Positions 35,083 to 45,379 are shown, numbered from the stretch's first letter. The stretch: 64,000 nucleotides of DNA from Prevotella ihumii (GCF_900155655.1 NZ_LT706987.1:2949006-3013005), one strand, 5' to 3'. Translations and numbers: made by a program. Notes: generated by a model not told the origin, from the sequence alone.

Positions 35083-38000
35083 TCGTAAACTGTATTAAGC
35101 TATCACGTTTAGGTTGTTGTGGTGTTTGAGACTGCTTTGGTTCACCTCCTCTCCACTTGAAGATGTCTTTGAAATGATTTAACTTTCTTCGCCACATATA
35201 ACCAATACCAAACTCTCCTTGGTTTCCTTCCAACCAATCGTAAGCCTCACGTTCGTAATATAACTTGAGATATTGTGTTTCCTTTTTATTCAATCGGTAT
35301 TCTAACGAGAAGTTATCAAAGAAAGCACCATTTTGTCCGTTCATTTGCGAACCCGTAGACACTCGCCCACCCATTATGATACGCAAGCGATTGTCCAACA
35401 AACGTTTAGAGAATTTAAATGTATAATCCGTATGCAAACTACCTGTAGCATCAGCCGTACTTTCCATATTTGCGGTCAAATTAACGCCCATAGAGTTAAG
35501 TGCCTTGCCTGTTATTGCATTCACCTTGCTCTGTAAGAAGCCCATCAATGCGCCATTCATAGCCGAGTTAGTGGTAGCACTGTTTGCTCCATCGAAGTAT
35601 AACCCCGAAGCCAACATTGTTACAGCCAGTTTAGAACGTTCCTCAACTGTCTTGGTATTAAGTACATTCTGAATTTCTTGGTCTTCAGGTGCTTGAATAA
35701 TAAATTCAACCCCTGGGTTAGGGAACTTCTTAGTAAGGCTCACACCTGTTTCAAAATCTACAATACGTCCATTGCTATTAGCTCCATCTGAAACATTCGA
35801 ACGCACACGTTCCGTAGCAGTAATATTAAGTAATGGCTCTTGCGGATTACCCAAAAATTCTATATAACTGCCCTGTTGCACTTGGAAAGTGCGAAGCGGA
35901 ATGATAGGCAATGAATATTTCATCTGTCCATCATTCATTGTATAACGCCCAAATAGGCGTGCGCCATTTGTAGGGTCGTAAGTCATTGTGAACGCACCAC
36001 CACCTATCAAGTCTATATAGTTAGAGTGGTCTGGGTTGAGCGCACAAACAATACGTGCTTGATTATCAATATTCAATGCAAGATTCATTCCGAAACCAGC
36101 AATATCTGGTCGGCGCACCACATCAGGTGTAGAGTCGTTCAAGTTTGTAAATGTCACAAGGTCTTCCAATTCGGTATCCGTTGCCAATTGTGCATCTCTC
36201 ATCACATAGGTCATATCCGTAGAACCTAATAAATCCACTTTACCGTCCAATTGCAATTTAGTCATCAATCCGTGCAATCTACCAACAAAGTCTACATAAG
36301 CCTTGCCATATACTTCCGAACGCAAATTTTCTTTCTCACTAATCAATTGGAAATTATTTGCCTTCATAGCAATATCCATTGCCATTTTATCGGTATTGGC
36401 AAAATCAATATACCCCATAAGTGATAATGGTGAGCCGTTTTTGGCATATAGCTTGAAATCTTCGAATTCTATTTTGCTTTTGCTTACTTCCAAGGCTTGA
36501 TTTTCTACTTTCATTTCTATGCCATAAGGCTCGCTGAAAATGTAAGCTGAATCCATTTCCAACGTACCATTAATATCCAATCCTGCCAATGGTCCTTCCA
36601 CCGAAAGTGTTCCTTCACCCGTACCACGAAGCCCTATTAAGCGGTCAGGAACGAGTCCATTTATATAACTTAGTGGGAACTTATTCATTTCAAATTCAGC
36701 GTCCAAATATCCTTCGCCTTCTGCCTTATAAGTACCCGACAGCTGCCCCACCTCTACGCCATCACGTGTAACAAGGCCGTTTACAGAGTGTGTGCCATCT
36801 TCAAGCGGAATATACACAAATTCAGAGCCCACATTACCCATCTTATTTCCTTCATATACCATTTGATTGATACGCATATCCGACGACACAGTGAGGTCGG
36901 TAGCCGTCTGCACTACGTGGTAGTCGCCATTTAGCTCGCCCGAAATATTAGGCGTAAAAGGCAGTACAGCCAAGAGTTCTTTCAACTCAAACTTCGTTAC
37001 ACCTATAGTAAAGTTCTGCAAAGCAGTAGAGTCTGTATCGTCTGTATACAACTGAACACCAGCTCCATCGTCAGCCTTCAGTTGTATATTTCCTGACAGT
37101 CGCTTGTTGCGTGCAAAATACATATAATTGCCTTCATTCACCGTAAAGTCCTTGTAGCCCAATACCACCTTAGGCGATGTCAGTTGAATATTAATTCCAT
37201 CACGCACCATTGTTGCTTGCGGAGACAAAGCAAGTGCCATTTGTCCCTTATCATCAACCACTGCAAGCGTACCATTAATGCCGTGTTCAAAGAACGAACC
37301 TTGCAGATACACTTGATAAGGATACTTATTTTGCTTGCTATTTATCACTTGAATACTATAATTCAATCCATCATCACTATTTGCCAATTGAGCTTCAACG
37401 ACATCAAAACGCAGACTATCATATTCTAAAGAGTCTACATAGATGCTTCCATTGATGCCATCAACTGCCGATGAGGTAAGATTGACATCAGCTGTGTTAA
37501 ACTTATAGCCCTTCTCGGCTAAAATCGTACTAAACAGATTTTCACTTCCACTCTTCAACTTTAATTGTCCGTTAGGCAATAATGCTTTCAACGCAAGTTG
37601 GTTTATAAACTTATTGTCTATCTGTTTTTGCAAGTCGGTAGCTATGTGCTGACCTTGAGCCATTACATATTTATAGCTTCCAGCCCAAGCGGTATTCAGC
37701 ACAAAGTCGCCACTTTCCACAACAGCGTGTGTGGTATCTCTGCGGCTCAACACATCTACATTGACATCTCTGAGTTGATACAGCTCACCACGATTATTCA
37801 CCTCCACATCGGCGAGCACACCTCGTACCATCAAATTGTCAGCCATATCGGTAGCAAAATCGATATTTGTACCCATCTGAGCCGTAAAAGGATTGTCTAC
37901 TACACCCAATTGATAAAGGTCTATGTGGTCCCATCGTCCATTCACTCCTCCTTTTATCGCATCGCCTCTCATTTCGGCATCAATATTAAGATTGCCCGCA

Positions 38001-40192
38001 ACGAGTTTTACAACGTCTTTGCCCCTATGTTCGTCCACCTTAAGATTGCCCAAATAGCCTTTCACTGCGTATACTTTCTTCATATCCGAGTGTATCGTAA
38101 GGTTGGCATTGCTTGCCACAACATAGTTCTTATCCATCACGCCCAACGCCTTAAGATTGGCATACGCCAACACCCCCTTTACGTGAGCGTCCAAAGCATT
38201 AGGCCTAACCTTTGCTGTAAGGTCAACATCACCCGATGCTAACAGTCGTTTGCCGCGTCGTCCCTCACTTGTTAAGCGGAATTTGCGCAATGGTCCACAC
38301 ACATAATGGTTATTCTTCATATCCGACTTTACATCTACATCAGCCCAAGTCGATACCACATAAGGCTCTTCCATCACGCCCAATCGGCGCAAATCTATAC
38401 GTGTTAGCCAGCCTTTTACGTGCCCGTCCACCATCTTGTCGGTCAGTTTTCCTGTATAACGGAATTTACCAGCAAGCATTGAGTTTGTACTATTGATGTC
38501 GATAACCGCCCTACCGCCTGCCATACGCACATTACCGCCAAAACCATCGAGTACATAGCTGCCAAAGCGGAATTTACGTATCTTGGTTTGCAAGTTGAGC
38601 GAAGCCGTAGGCGCAAAGATGTCTAATCCTCTTCCTTGTGCAAATATTTCACCTGTAAAGGCGCTCAATCCCTTGTTAGGCACAAAATGATGCAACTGCA
38701 AATTTGTAGCATCAGCCTTTACACGGTAAGCCTCTGTTTTGCCATCATAGAACGCATCGGCAAATATGCGTCCACCTCCTTCTTTCATTAGCACACGTGC
38801 GGTGTACATCTCTTGGCGTATCTTCACATTGGCCTCTACATCTATATTACGCGGAATATTGATTTGGCGTTGCACATCACGAGGCAAAAACGCCTTCACA
38901 AAGCGTACATCAGTCAGTTTGCCACACACAGCCACATTGGCTTTCATCTGTTTTGGACGAAGCATATTAACGAGTTGCCCACTTCCCCTCACATTCAGTA
39001 CTTGTGGTATGCTTATATGCGTATCACGAAAACTTAGGTTTTCCATATTGCCACGGAAGATCCCTTGCACCGAAATGGGTTTCGATGGTATGGCATTATA
39101 AGTCTTAGGCGATAATCCTACTAAGAAAGGGTGCAAATCTTGTTTATGAAAAAAGCCGTCCACCTTAGCATAAAACTTACCTGGGCGATGGTCAGCAAAA
39201 GCATTCAAATCCATTTCGTAATGCCCTTTCAGCTCGCTTTGCGGCATCTTGGCATAAAGATTCTGCAAATAGAACTTCTTTTCATCTAAAGTAAAAAGTG
39301 TTCTGAAGTCGGTTACACACAGACCGCTTTTTTCTTTAAAGTTGGCAGTTCGTACCCCCATAGCCATCTGCAAGCTGTCATAACGCAGAGTATCAAGACC
39401 CAAATTCAGCTCTCGCATAGCAATATGAGCTGCATCAAAGCCCTGCCGTTCCTTCGGTTCGTAAGGTCTATCATAATTCAAAGCACCGTTTTGCCAGTCT
39501 ACACTCGCTGTGCTGTACACCTTATTATATAGGTCTATATGGGTCTGCTTCACATTAGCTTTACCAAAGTAGGCCTTTACCACCATCGAGTCGTGTGGCA
39601 GACGCAGTCTAAATTTTGTTTGTTGTATCGCCAAGTCGTTTACATCTATCTTCCACAACATAGGTTTCTTGGCTGTATCTTCAGGCATTGTATCGTTCAA
39701 AGCTATATCCAAGTAGCCCCCTTGCAGCCTTGCCACATTCAGCACTGCGGTGCTTTCTTTTAGGTCTACTCCTCGTGAAGCAATATGCAGTTGGTCTAAA
39801 TCGCCTTGTATCTGCACATCACCAATATAGTTAATCGTGTTCACCTTCAGCCCTTTAAAGGTAAGCGCATCTATATTTACTTTACTTTCAAACAGTGGCA
39901 ATAGTTCTACATTAGCCACAAGTTCACGCACATCAGCCACTGTGTCTACCCTATTGGGAATAGAATCGTTAGGGTGCAATGCCTTAAACCCTTCTAATTT
40001 AAGGTCTAAGGGGAAAGCAAGCGACACGTGGTCTACAGAAATATGAAGTCCTGTTTTTTCGGAGGCATAATCAGCTACTTTCTTTACAGCCCAATTCTGT
40101 ACAGGGGGCACATAAAGAAATATCAAAAGAATAATGAAAAGCAAAATGGGAGTTAACACTATGGATATCAGCCATTTTAAAGTTTTATTCAT
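35066..40192 (-). CDS. TamB family translocation and assembly protein
   Basis: 1708 residues. One N-terminal membrane helix (WLISIVLTPILLFIILLIFLY) is followed by an AsmA-like start and then over 1300 residues of repetitive beta structure, typical of the hydrophobic groove of TamB. The C-terminal TamB (DUF490) domain is seen from about residue 1330, with GRYTMNDGQMKYSLPIIPL and EFLGNPQEPLLNITATERV. It spans the periplasm and works with the TamA-like barrel encoded next, with which it overlaps by 17 bp. Length and gene pairing strongly support the call. Confidence 0.93.
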   Translation of the reverse strand: MNKTLKWLISIVLTPILLFIILLIFLYVPPVQNWAVKKVADYASEKTGLHISVDHVSLAFPLDLKLEGFKALHPNDSIPNRVDTVADVRELVANVELLPLFESKVNIDALTFKGLKVNTINYIGDVQIQGDLDQLHIASRGVDLKESTAVLNVARLQGGYLDIALNDTMPEDTAKKPMLWKIDVNDLAIQQTKFRLRLPHDSMVVKAYFGKANVKQTHIDLYNKVYSTASVDWQNGALNYDRPYEPKERQGFDAAHIAMRELNLGLDTLRYDSLQMAMGVRTANFKEKSGLCVTDFRTLFTLDEKKFYLQNLYAKMPQSELKGHYEMDLNAFADHRPGKFYAKVDGFFHKQDLHPFLVGLSPKTYNAIPSKPISVQGIFRGNMENLSFRDTHISIPQVLNVRGSGQLVNMLRPKQMKANVAVCGKLTDVRFVKAFLPRDVQRQINIPRNIDVEANVKIRQEMYTARVLMKEGGGRIFADAFYDGKTEAYRVKADATNLQLHHFVPNKGLSAFTGEIFAQGRGLDIFAPTASLNLQTKIRKFRFGSYVLDGFGGNVRMAGGRAVIDINSTNSMLAGKFRYTGKLTDKMVDGHVKGWLTRIDLRRLGVMEEPYVVSTWADVDVKSDMKNNHYVCGPLRKFRLTSEGRRGKRLLASGDVDLTAKVRPNALDAHVKGVLAYANLKALGVMDKNYVVASNANLTIHSDMKKVYAVKGYLGNLKVDEHRGKDVVKLVAGNLNIDAEMRGDAIKGGVNGRWDHIDLYQLGVVDNPFTAQMGTNIDFATDMADNLMVRGVLADVEVNNRGELYQLRDVNVDVLSRRDTTHAVVESGDFVLNTAWAGSYKYVMAQGQHIATDLQKQIDNKFINQLALKALLPNGQLKLKSGSENLFSTILAEKGYKFNTADVNLTSSAVDGINGSIYVDSLEYDSLRFDVVEAQLANSDDGLNYSIQVINSKQNKYPYQVYLQGSFFEHGINGTLAVVDDKGQMALALSPQATMVRDGINIQLTSPKVVLGYKDFTVNEGNYMYFARNKRLSGNIQLKADDGAGVQLYTDDTDSTALQNFTIGVTKFELKELLAVLPFTPNISGELNGDYHVVQTATDLTVSSDMRINQMVYEGNKMGNVGSEFVYIPLEDGTHSVNGLVTRDGVEVGQLSGTYKAEGEGYLDAEFEMNKFPLSYINGLVPDRLIGLRGTGEGTLSVEGPLAGLDINGTLEMDSAYIFSEPYGIEMKVENQALEVSKSKIEFEDFKLYAKNGSPLSLMGYIDFANTDKMAMDIAMKANNFQLISEKENLRSEVYGKAYVDFVGRLHGLMTKLQLDGKVDLLGSTDMTYVMRDAQLATDTELEDLVTFTNLNDSTPDVVRRPDIAGFGMNLALNIDNQARIVCALNPDHSNYIDLIGGGAFTMTYDPTNGARLFGRYTMNDGQMKYSLPIIPLRTFQVQQGSYIEFLGNPQEPLLNITATERVRSNVSDGANSNGRIVDFETGVSLTKKFPNPGVEFIIQAPEDQEIQNVLNTKTVEERSKLAVTMLASGLYFDGANSATTNSAMNGALMGFLQSKVNAITGKALNSMGVNLTANMESTADATGSLHTDYTFKFSKRLLDNRLRIIMGGRVSTGSQMNGQNGAFFDNFSLEYRLNKKETQYLKLYYEREAYDWLEGNQGEFGIGYMWRRKLNHFKDIFKWRGGEPKQSQTPQQPKRDSLIQFTNEKKN

Positions 40193-40377
40193 ACGCCTTT
40201 ATACCGATCAAATTTGATTTAAAAACAAGTTTCATCTGCAAATATAATCATAATTACGCAGAAAAAGAAATCTTAAAGGGGTAATTTTAGGAGGAGGAAG
40301 GTATCTTTTTAGAAGTTAAAAGGAGTTAGGGGGGAGTAAAGGGAGTTAGAGCCATTACCTTTGTTCGCTGCAGTTTT

Positions 40378-40456
40378 GTCGGACTGGTCGGACTTGTCGG
40401 ACTGGTCTGACTGGTCTGACACGTCCGACTTGTCTGACTTGTCTGACCTGTCAGAC
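40378..40456. repeat. GTCNGACNN array, no family A ends
   Basis: About nine consecutive 9-bp units: the first read GTCGGACTG or GTCGGACTT, the later GTCTGACTG, GTCTGACAC, GTCCGACTT. The switch from R to Y in the middle makes it self-complementary. It lies upstream of the TamB gene and downstream of the Ntn-hydrolase gene, near short repeats of aggagttagg type. Confidence 0.7.
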
Positions 40457-40583
40457 TTTCCCAAGCTATTCGCTAATTAGCGATCCTCTCCCAACGGAGG
40501 AGTTGGGAGAAGCCGAAGGGGTTAGTGCCCATCTTTGTATTGTTAAGCTTTACTTATCGCCGAGCTTAGTTATCAAGCACGTG

Positions 40584-41810
40584 TTACAACCCGAACAATG
40601 CTTGATAAGAATTTGTAACATATTGGGAGAGGTCGGCATAAAGGCGTGCCATTTCCTTGCCCTCTACCTTGCCTTTTTTATACCATTTGTCGGTAACAAT
40701 CGTAGTGCGTCGGAATATTTCTTGCTCTACGGGAGCAAGTTTTTGCATTATGCCATCGCCCTGTGGGTTATGGAGTGCTTCCCAATAGAAATAACGGTCG
40801 CTGCCTATACCTTCGTGAAAGGCATACACACGTTCTTTCAGTGCGTCTACTTTCTTGCCAAACTCAGTTACTTTCTCATTGTTATCGGCACGATATAGGG
40901 CTGGCAATTGTTCTTCTGCATCTTTCAGCCAGAATGGGAAGGCTGTACTAACAGGTGGATAGCCCAATACTGTCCACATCGTTGTAAGTTCAGGGTTTTC
41001 GTTAGGTTTTACACCTATTATCACTCCAGAACAAGCTGTACCAACACGCGAAATAAGGTCGTGGTCGATAAACCATCCTGCTGTGCGAGACTTGTTGTGC
41101 GAGCCATCACGTAAGTCGATGCCAAGTTTAGGATTCTTGAACGAGCGCGCCAAGTCGGTAAACATCCATTCGGCAGTAATCTGCTTTGTTTTTGCAGCTG
41201 CTGCCAATGCTTCGTCATCGGTTTGGTATCTTACAAAGCCCAATCCTTCGTGCTCCTTACCTGTAAAACTAAAGTTGGTTCGAGCGATATAGCCATTTGG
41301 CGCAACATTGGGATCGTTGGCATCGAAGTATTTCCAACTGCGTGTGCTCACTTCCACCCAGCCTGCTCCGCCTTTGGCATCTATCACGCCAAAGTTGGCA
41401 CACAGTCCATCAAGCTTTGCTGTGTCCAAGTATTGCTTCAGTTCGTCTACGGTAGCACATACATTGAGCACTTTGTACATAAATTCGCCATTCTTATCCC
41501 CTGGTTCTACGCCGTTAATGGTTTCTTCCAAGTTGAACGATTGGGTATTCATAATAGAGAACCCCGCTGTATTAGTACCCATCCATATTTCTTGTGTGCT
41601 GCGTGGCTTGCAGTCGGCAATACCAATAAAATTGTATTTCGTTCCGTGAAAAAACTTCATACAGTTTTGCAAGTTGTCGGTATCACGCACTTTCCACAAC
41701 AGTGGGCGTCCGTCTTTGGTTACCTTTCCTGTTACTACAGCAGCTGTGCAGGCATATCCCACACTAACCGTTGCACAAAGCATCATCAAGATAAAAAGTG
41801 TCTTTTTCAT
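40584..41810 (-). CDS. Exported Ntn hydrolase (C45/choloylglycine hydrolase-like)
   Basis: Start taken at 41810 (MKKTLFILMMLCATVSVGYA), giving a signal peptide that ends directly before CTAAVVTGKVTKDGRPLLWK. The mature protein thus begins with the catalytic cysteine, as in N-terminal nucleophile amidases of family C45 and bile salt hydrolases. Further features are WMGTNTAGFSIMNTQSFN near residue 95 and NGYIARTNFSF near residue 190. It probably cleaves an amide or acyl bond of an external substrate; substrate unknown. Monocistronic. It is ~409 residues, long for the family. Confidence 0.85.
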   Translation of the reverse strand: MKKTLFILMMLCATVSVGYACTAAVVTGKVTKDGRPLLWKVRDTDNLQNCMKFFHGTKYNFIGIADCKPRSTQEIWMGTNTAGFSIMNTQSFNLEETINGVEPGDKNGEFMYKVLNVCATVDELKQYLDTAKLDGLCANFGVIDAKGGAGWVEVSTRSWKYFDANDPNVAPNGYIARTNFSFTGKEHEGLGFVRYQTDDEALAAAAKTKQITAEWMFTDLARSFKNPKLGIDLRDGSHNKSRTAGWFIDHDLISRVGTACSGVIIGVKPNENPELTTMWTVLGYPPVSTAFPFWLKDAEEQLPALYRADNNEKVTEFGKKVDALKERVYAFHEGIGSDRYFYWEALHNPQGDGIMQKLAPVEQEIFRRTTIVTDKWYKKGKVEGKEMARLYADLSQYVTNSYQALFGL

Positions 41811-41933
41811 ATTTTCCTTATTTTCGTGCTGCAAAAATAAAGATTTATTTCTAAACTTCAAAGTTTTTGGCAGGGTGTTTTTATCCCAAGAAACTCCTAA
41901 ATTGGTCTAATAAGCGAGTTGAGTTTGTAGATT

Positions 41934-42527
41934 TTACGGATAGACAAAGTTGTCCAACACACAATCGCCCAAGTCCATCATTGCATTGATAAGGGCTATT
42001 TTTTTGTATTTTGGCAAATCGGTCACTCGTATTTCACGTTCTACAATGAGCCCTTTCTCTATCAGTGCCGCACGTTGTGTGCCGTGTAGGAGGGGCGTAG
42101 AGGGGGTTGCCCATACAGTGCCATCATAGAGGGCTACATTGGTATAGGAAGTATCGGTGATATGGTTGTTTTTCACTATTATCACTTCTTCATCGGGGGC
42201 AACCATCGCTTTAAGCCTATTGAGCTGTGTGCGGTCGGTGCTTTTGTAAGGATAATGAGCCTCATCGCAGGGTACAAGGCGGAGCTTCTTGATGCGTCTT
42301 ATTATATAAGGTGTAAACGTGAGGTCGTAAATGTGATGTGCATCGTAGGTAAAGCGCAATTTTCCACACTCCACCGCAGGGTCGATTACACTTTTAAGGT
42401 CGGAAACTACAAGGGGAGTATCCGACTTCCAAAAGTGTTGTCGGGTAGCCCTTACACGCTGCAAATGATAGGCTAAACGGGCTATCTCTCCCCTATTCAC
42501 CCGTATGGTTTCAATGAATTGGCACAT
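41934..42527 (-). CDS. pabC: Aminodeoxychorismate lyase-like PLP enzyme
   Basis: 197 residues of fold-type IV PLP enzymes, shorter than the ~270 of E. coli PabC. The segment CQFIETIRVNRGEIARLAYHLQRV matches the start of the family. The catalytic lysine is expected in the YKSTDRTQLNRL segment near residue 93. The later NNHITDTSYTNVALYDG (ETSxxNVF-like) and TPSTPLLHGTQRAAL match substrate-side motifs. It makes 4-aminobenzoate for folate. It overlaps pabB by 17 bp, confirming the pathway. Confidence 0.88.
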   Translation of the reverse strand: MCQFIETIRVNRGEIARLAYHLQRVRATRQHFWKSDTPLVVSDLKSVIDPAVECGKLRFTYDAHHIYDLTFTPYIIRRIKKLRLVPCDEAHYPYKSTDRTQLNRLKAMVAPDEEVIIVKNNHITDTSYTNVALYDGTVWATPSTPLLHGTQRAALIEKGLIVEREIRVTDLPKYKKIALINAMMDLGDCVLDNFVYP

Positions 42528-43494
42528 ATATCTTTTCTATTACCTCGTTGTATTCGTCGTCGTTGTCGCTCTTGGCTGTAATGCCTCCCCCTGCTTTGTA
42601 AAACAAGTTGCCGTCCTCCTTATCAATGAAGCGTATCATTACCGCACTGTCTAATGTTCCTTTGTGCCAATATCCCATCACACCCGTATAAAACTTGCGG
42701 TCGTATTGTTCGGCTTCGGTTATTATCTCCACCGTCTTTGCCTTAGGAGCACCCGTGATAGAGCCTGCTGGGAGCATACTAAAAAGCAGTTCGCCTATGT
42801 GGTTTTGATAATAAGGTAGGAGGTTTCCTGTAATTTCGGAACTGGTTTGCAGTATCTCGCTTTTATGGGTAGATAGGCGGTCGATGTAGCGATATTTGGT
42901 TACACTTACTTCTTCAGCCACAATACTCAAGTCGTTGCGTATCAGGTCTACTATCGTAGCGTGCTCGGCTGTTTCTTTAGCATTGCTCATCAACAGTTCT
43001 TCGGCATTGGGCAACAGGGCGTTGATAGTGCCTTTCATAGGATATGAGCTAATTTGAGCGCCTTCGATGCGTACAAATATTTCGGGCGAAAAGCACACAA
43101 ACTCATCACGCAGCCACAAGCGATATTTAGCTTCAGAGCGCAGAAAGATGTCGCGCAGTGACAGATTGGTGGTTATGGGCACCTTGCACGTTAGATTAGC
43201 CAAATAGCTGTTGCCCATTCGCTGGTTGTGCTTCACAAGATTGATGGCACGTTCGTAAGCGTCTTTATCGGGCTTGGTGTATTGAAACTCAATAGTTTGG
43301 CACGAGGGTTGCGCCGTAGGAGGTATATTATTGAAGTGCGGAAAAGCTATTAAGAGCTCTTCAGCATCTATTTCGTCGGTTTCGCAAATATAGGTTTGTT
43401 GCTTGTCATAGCTCACCACAAAGACAAATTCTTTGTCGTCGTGTGCCAATTGGTTTATCTTTTGTTGCGCTTCAAGTTGATTGTAGAGTTTCAT
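42511..43494 (-). CDS. pabB: Aminodeoxychorismate synthase component I
   Basis: 327 residues, the chorismate-binding domain only. The motif YPMKGT near residue 152 has the lysine that distinguishes aminodeoxychorismate synthases from anthranilate synthases. Conserved blocks LIRNDLSIVA near residue 188, and GSITGAPKAKTVEII near residue 243, and YTGVMGYW follow. It converts chorismate, with glutamine amide from a PabA partner, to aminodeoxychorismate. Translation is coupled to pabC. It lacks the N-terminal region of the longer TrpE-like proteins, usual for this subgroup. Confidence 0.93.
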   Translation of the reverse strand: MKLYNQLEAQQKINQLAHDDKEFVFVVSYDKQQTYICETDEIDAEELLIAFPHFNNIPPTAQPSCQTIEFQYTKPDKDAYERAINLVKHNQRMGNSYLANLTCKVPITTNLSLRDIFLRSEAKYRLWLRDEFVCFSPEIFVRIEGAQISSYPMKGTINALLPNAEELLMSNAKETAEHATIVDLIRNDLSIVAEEVSVTKYRYIDRLSTHKSEILQTSSEITGNLLPYYQNHIGELLFSMLPAGSITGAPKAKTVEIITEAEQYDRKFYTGVMGYWHKGTLDSAVMIRFIDKEDGNLFYKAGGGITAKSDNDDEYNEVIEKIYVPIH

Positions 43495-43660
43495 AGCTCA
43501 AAATTACACATACTATTTTATGCGTACAAATCCTTAAACAACTTTTAACCCCAAAGAGCGTGTAGGGGCTTGTTCCACCGAGTTCCGTTTTCTTCTTGAT
43601 GCTGCTTTTTATTTAGGAGTTAAAGGGAGTTACCGCTCGTTCTTCGCTTGGGGAGTTAAA

Positions 43661-43754
43661 GCCAAATCGGTCGTTAGACCCGTCAGACCAGTCGGACTTG
43701 TCGGACTTGTCTGACACGTCCGACTGGTCTGACGGGTCTAATGACCGATTTGGC
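43661..43754. repeat. GTCNGACNN array with palindromic family A ends
   Basis: GCCAAATCGGTCGTTAGACC and GGTCTAATGACCGATTTGGC enclose eight 9-bp units. The near-perfect palindrome extends outward through GTTAAA/TTTAAC. It fills the gap between pabB and fur. Confidence 0.75.
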
Positions 43755-43827
43755 TTTAACTTTGGTTAAGCTCGATTACGCTACAAAAAAAACTGCCAAG
43801 AACTTCTCTTTCGTGGCAGTTTTTAGC

Positions 43828-44262
43828 TTATGATATCTTCTTTTCTTCAGTGTGCTGACACGCAGGGCAAATGCCCTTGTAATAGAGTTGGGCATCTTCG
43901 ATATGAAAACCTTCCATATCAGAGGTAACATTGCGTGGGGGTTGCATTTCGTGGAAATCGTACACCTTGCCACAATGTTTGCAGTAGAAGTGAGCATGAG
44001 GCTCGGTAGTGCCATCATAACAAACACGATGCTCGTCAATGGTAATCATAAACGCAGCTCCCTTCTCAGAGAACATACGGAGCGTGTTGTAAATAGTGGT
44101 TCTGCTAACAGTAGGCACACGTTTCTTGAGGTCTACAAATATCTCGTCGACTGTTGGGTGGGTGTGATGTGTAAGCAGATAGCGCAAAATCTCAATGCGC
44201 TGAATAGAGGGGCGTATGCCACATTCTATTAGCTTTTTATAAGCTGGATCTGTATTCATCAT
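43828..44262 (-). CDS. Fur/PerR family transcriptional regulator
   Basis: 144 residues. The winged helix lies in the first ~80 residues (RPSIQRIEILRYLLTHHTHPTVDEIF, and TVSRTTIYNTLRMFSEKG). The metal-binding half has PHAHFYCKHCGKVYDF near residue 90 with CxxC, and a second CPAC near residue 135 for the structural zinc. The histidine pattern suits PerR-like peroxide sensors, but Fur cannot be excluded. It is divergent from kdsB, with a -7 box TATCTTTG on the minus strand at 44283-44290. Confidence 0.9.
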   Translation of the reverse strand: MMNTDPAYKKLIECGIRPSIQRIEILRYLLTHHTHPTVDEIFVDLKKRVPTVSRTTIYNTLRMFSEKGAAFMITIDEHRVCYDGTTEPHAHFYCKHCGKVYDFHEMQPPRNVTSDMEGFHIEDAQLYYKGICPACQHTEEKKIS

Positions 44263-44282
44263 TCAATATATTTTTTGAAACG

Positions 44283-44290
44283 CAAAGATA
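44283..44290 (-). promoter_or_regulatory. -7 promoter box of the Fur-like gene
   Basis: The minus strand reads TATCTTTG followed by CGTTT, matching TAnnTTTG, 20 bp before the start codon. Confidence 0.6.
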
Positions 44291-44432
44291 ATTTATTTTA
44301 AAGAATAGACCAAAAAAAATCACTAAAAAGACTACAAATTTATGAAAATTATAGTGCTTTAATAAAATATAGGACAATGTAAAAATGGCTTAAATTAAAA
44401 GAAGTATTCCGTTGGGTTTATCATCTTTTTTG

Positions 44433-44440
44433 TATCTTTG
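44433..44440 (+). promoter_or_regulatory. -7 promoter box of kdsB
   Basis: TATCTTTG followed by TATT, about 60 bp before the kdsB start codon, with TTGG around 44412 as a possible -33 element. Confidence 0.6.
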
Positions 44441-44500
44441 TATTTAACGTATAAAAATGGTACGTAGAGATAAAAACAAAATCAATACAGAGAAACAAAA

Positions 44501-45229
44501 ATGAAAGTAGTAGGAATAATTCCAGCACGATACGCTTCGTCGCGTTTCCCAGGCAAACCTTTGGCGATGCTGAAGGGAAAATATGTGGTGCAACACGTGG
44601 TGGAACAGGTGAACAAGGTGCTCACAGATGTGTATGTAGCTACCGACGATGAGCGCATAGCCAAGGCAGTGGAGGAGTTTGGCGGAAAGGTTATCTTGAC
44701 CCGTGCCGACCATCAGAGCGGAACAGACCGCATAGCCGAAGCAGTGAGCAAGTTGGAGGCGGTATATGATGTGGTGGTAAACATACAGGGCGATGAGCCT
44801 TTTATACACGAAAGTCAGATAAGGACGGTGGTAGAATGTTTTGAAGACCCTACTACCGATATAGCTACTTTGGGCAAAAAGTTCGACACGCTGTCGGCTG
44901 CCAAGAACCCTAATTCGCCTAAAATTATCCTCGACAACAACAATTGCGCAATGTATTTCACTCGTGCTTTAGTGCCTTATATCCGCAATAAGGCAGAGGA
45001 AGAGTGGCTTGAGGCATATCCTTTCTTGAAGCACATCGGACTGTATGCTTATCGCACCGAGGTATTGAAAGCCATCACTCGCCTACCCCAATCGTCGTTG
45101 GAATTGGCAGAGAGCTTGGAACAATTACGATGGTTGCAGAATGGATATAAAATAAAAGTGGGACTGACCGACATCGAAACCATTGGCATAGATACGCCCG
45201 AGGATTTGGAAAGGGCTGAAAAAGCATAG
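44501..45229 (+). CDS. kdsB: 3-deoxy-manno-octulosonate cytidylyltransferase
   Basis: 242 residues. The nucleotide-binding start reads GIIPARYASSRFPGKPLAML; VNIQGDEPFI near residue 88 and the later HIGLYAYR near residue 178 are diagnostic for KdsB. It activates Kdo as CMP-Kdo for lipopolysaccharide core synthesis in the cytoplasm. It is monocistronic behind its own promoter and is followed by repeat DNA. Confidence 0.96.
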   Translation: MKVVGIIPARYASSRFPGKPLAMLKGKYVVQHVVEQVNKVLTDVYVATDDERIAKAVEEFGGKVILTRADHQSGTDRIAEAVSKLEAVYDVVVNIQGDEPFIHESQIRTVVECFEDPTTDIATLGKKFDTLSAAKNPNSPKIILDNNNCAMYFTRALVPYIRNKAEEEWLEAYPFLKHIGLYAYRTEVLKAITRLPQSSLELAESLEQLRWLQNGYKIKVGLTDIETIGIDTPEDLERAEKA

Positions 45230-45294
45230 CACGGCATATTGTTCTGTTTTTCGACTTTGCAACTTTCTAAAACAAGACATCTATCTTACGTGTC

Positions 45295-45379
45295 CCAAAC
45301 ATTGATATTTGAGGGTGTCAAAGTTTAACTTTGGGAGGGTAAAACATTATGTTTTGCAGTGTCAAACATATATGTTTCA
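45295..45379. repeat. Four palindromes at about 22-bp spacing (locus 3)
   Basis: Units AAACATTGATATTT, CAAAGTTTAACTTTG, AAAACATTATGTTTT and AAACATATATGTTT start near 45297, 45319, 45341 and 45364, with linkers gagggtgt, ggagggt and gcagtgt. Located after kdsB. Confidence 0.75.
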
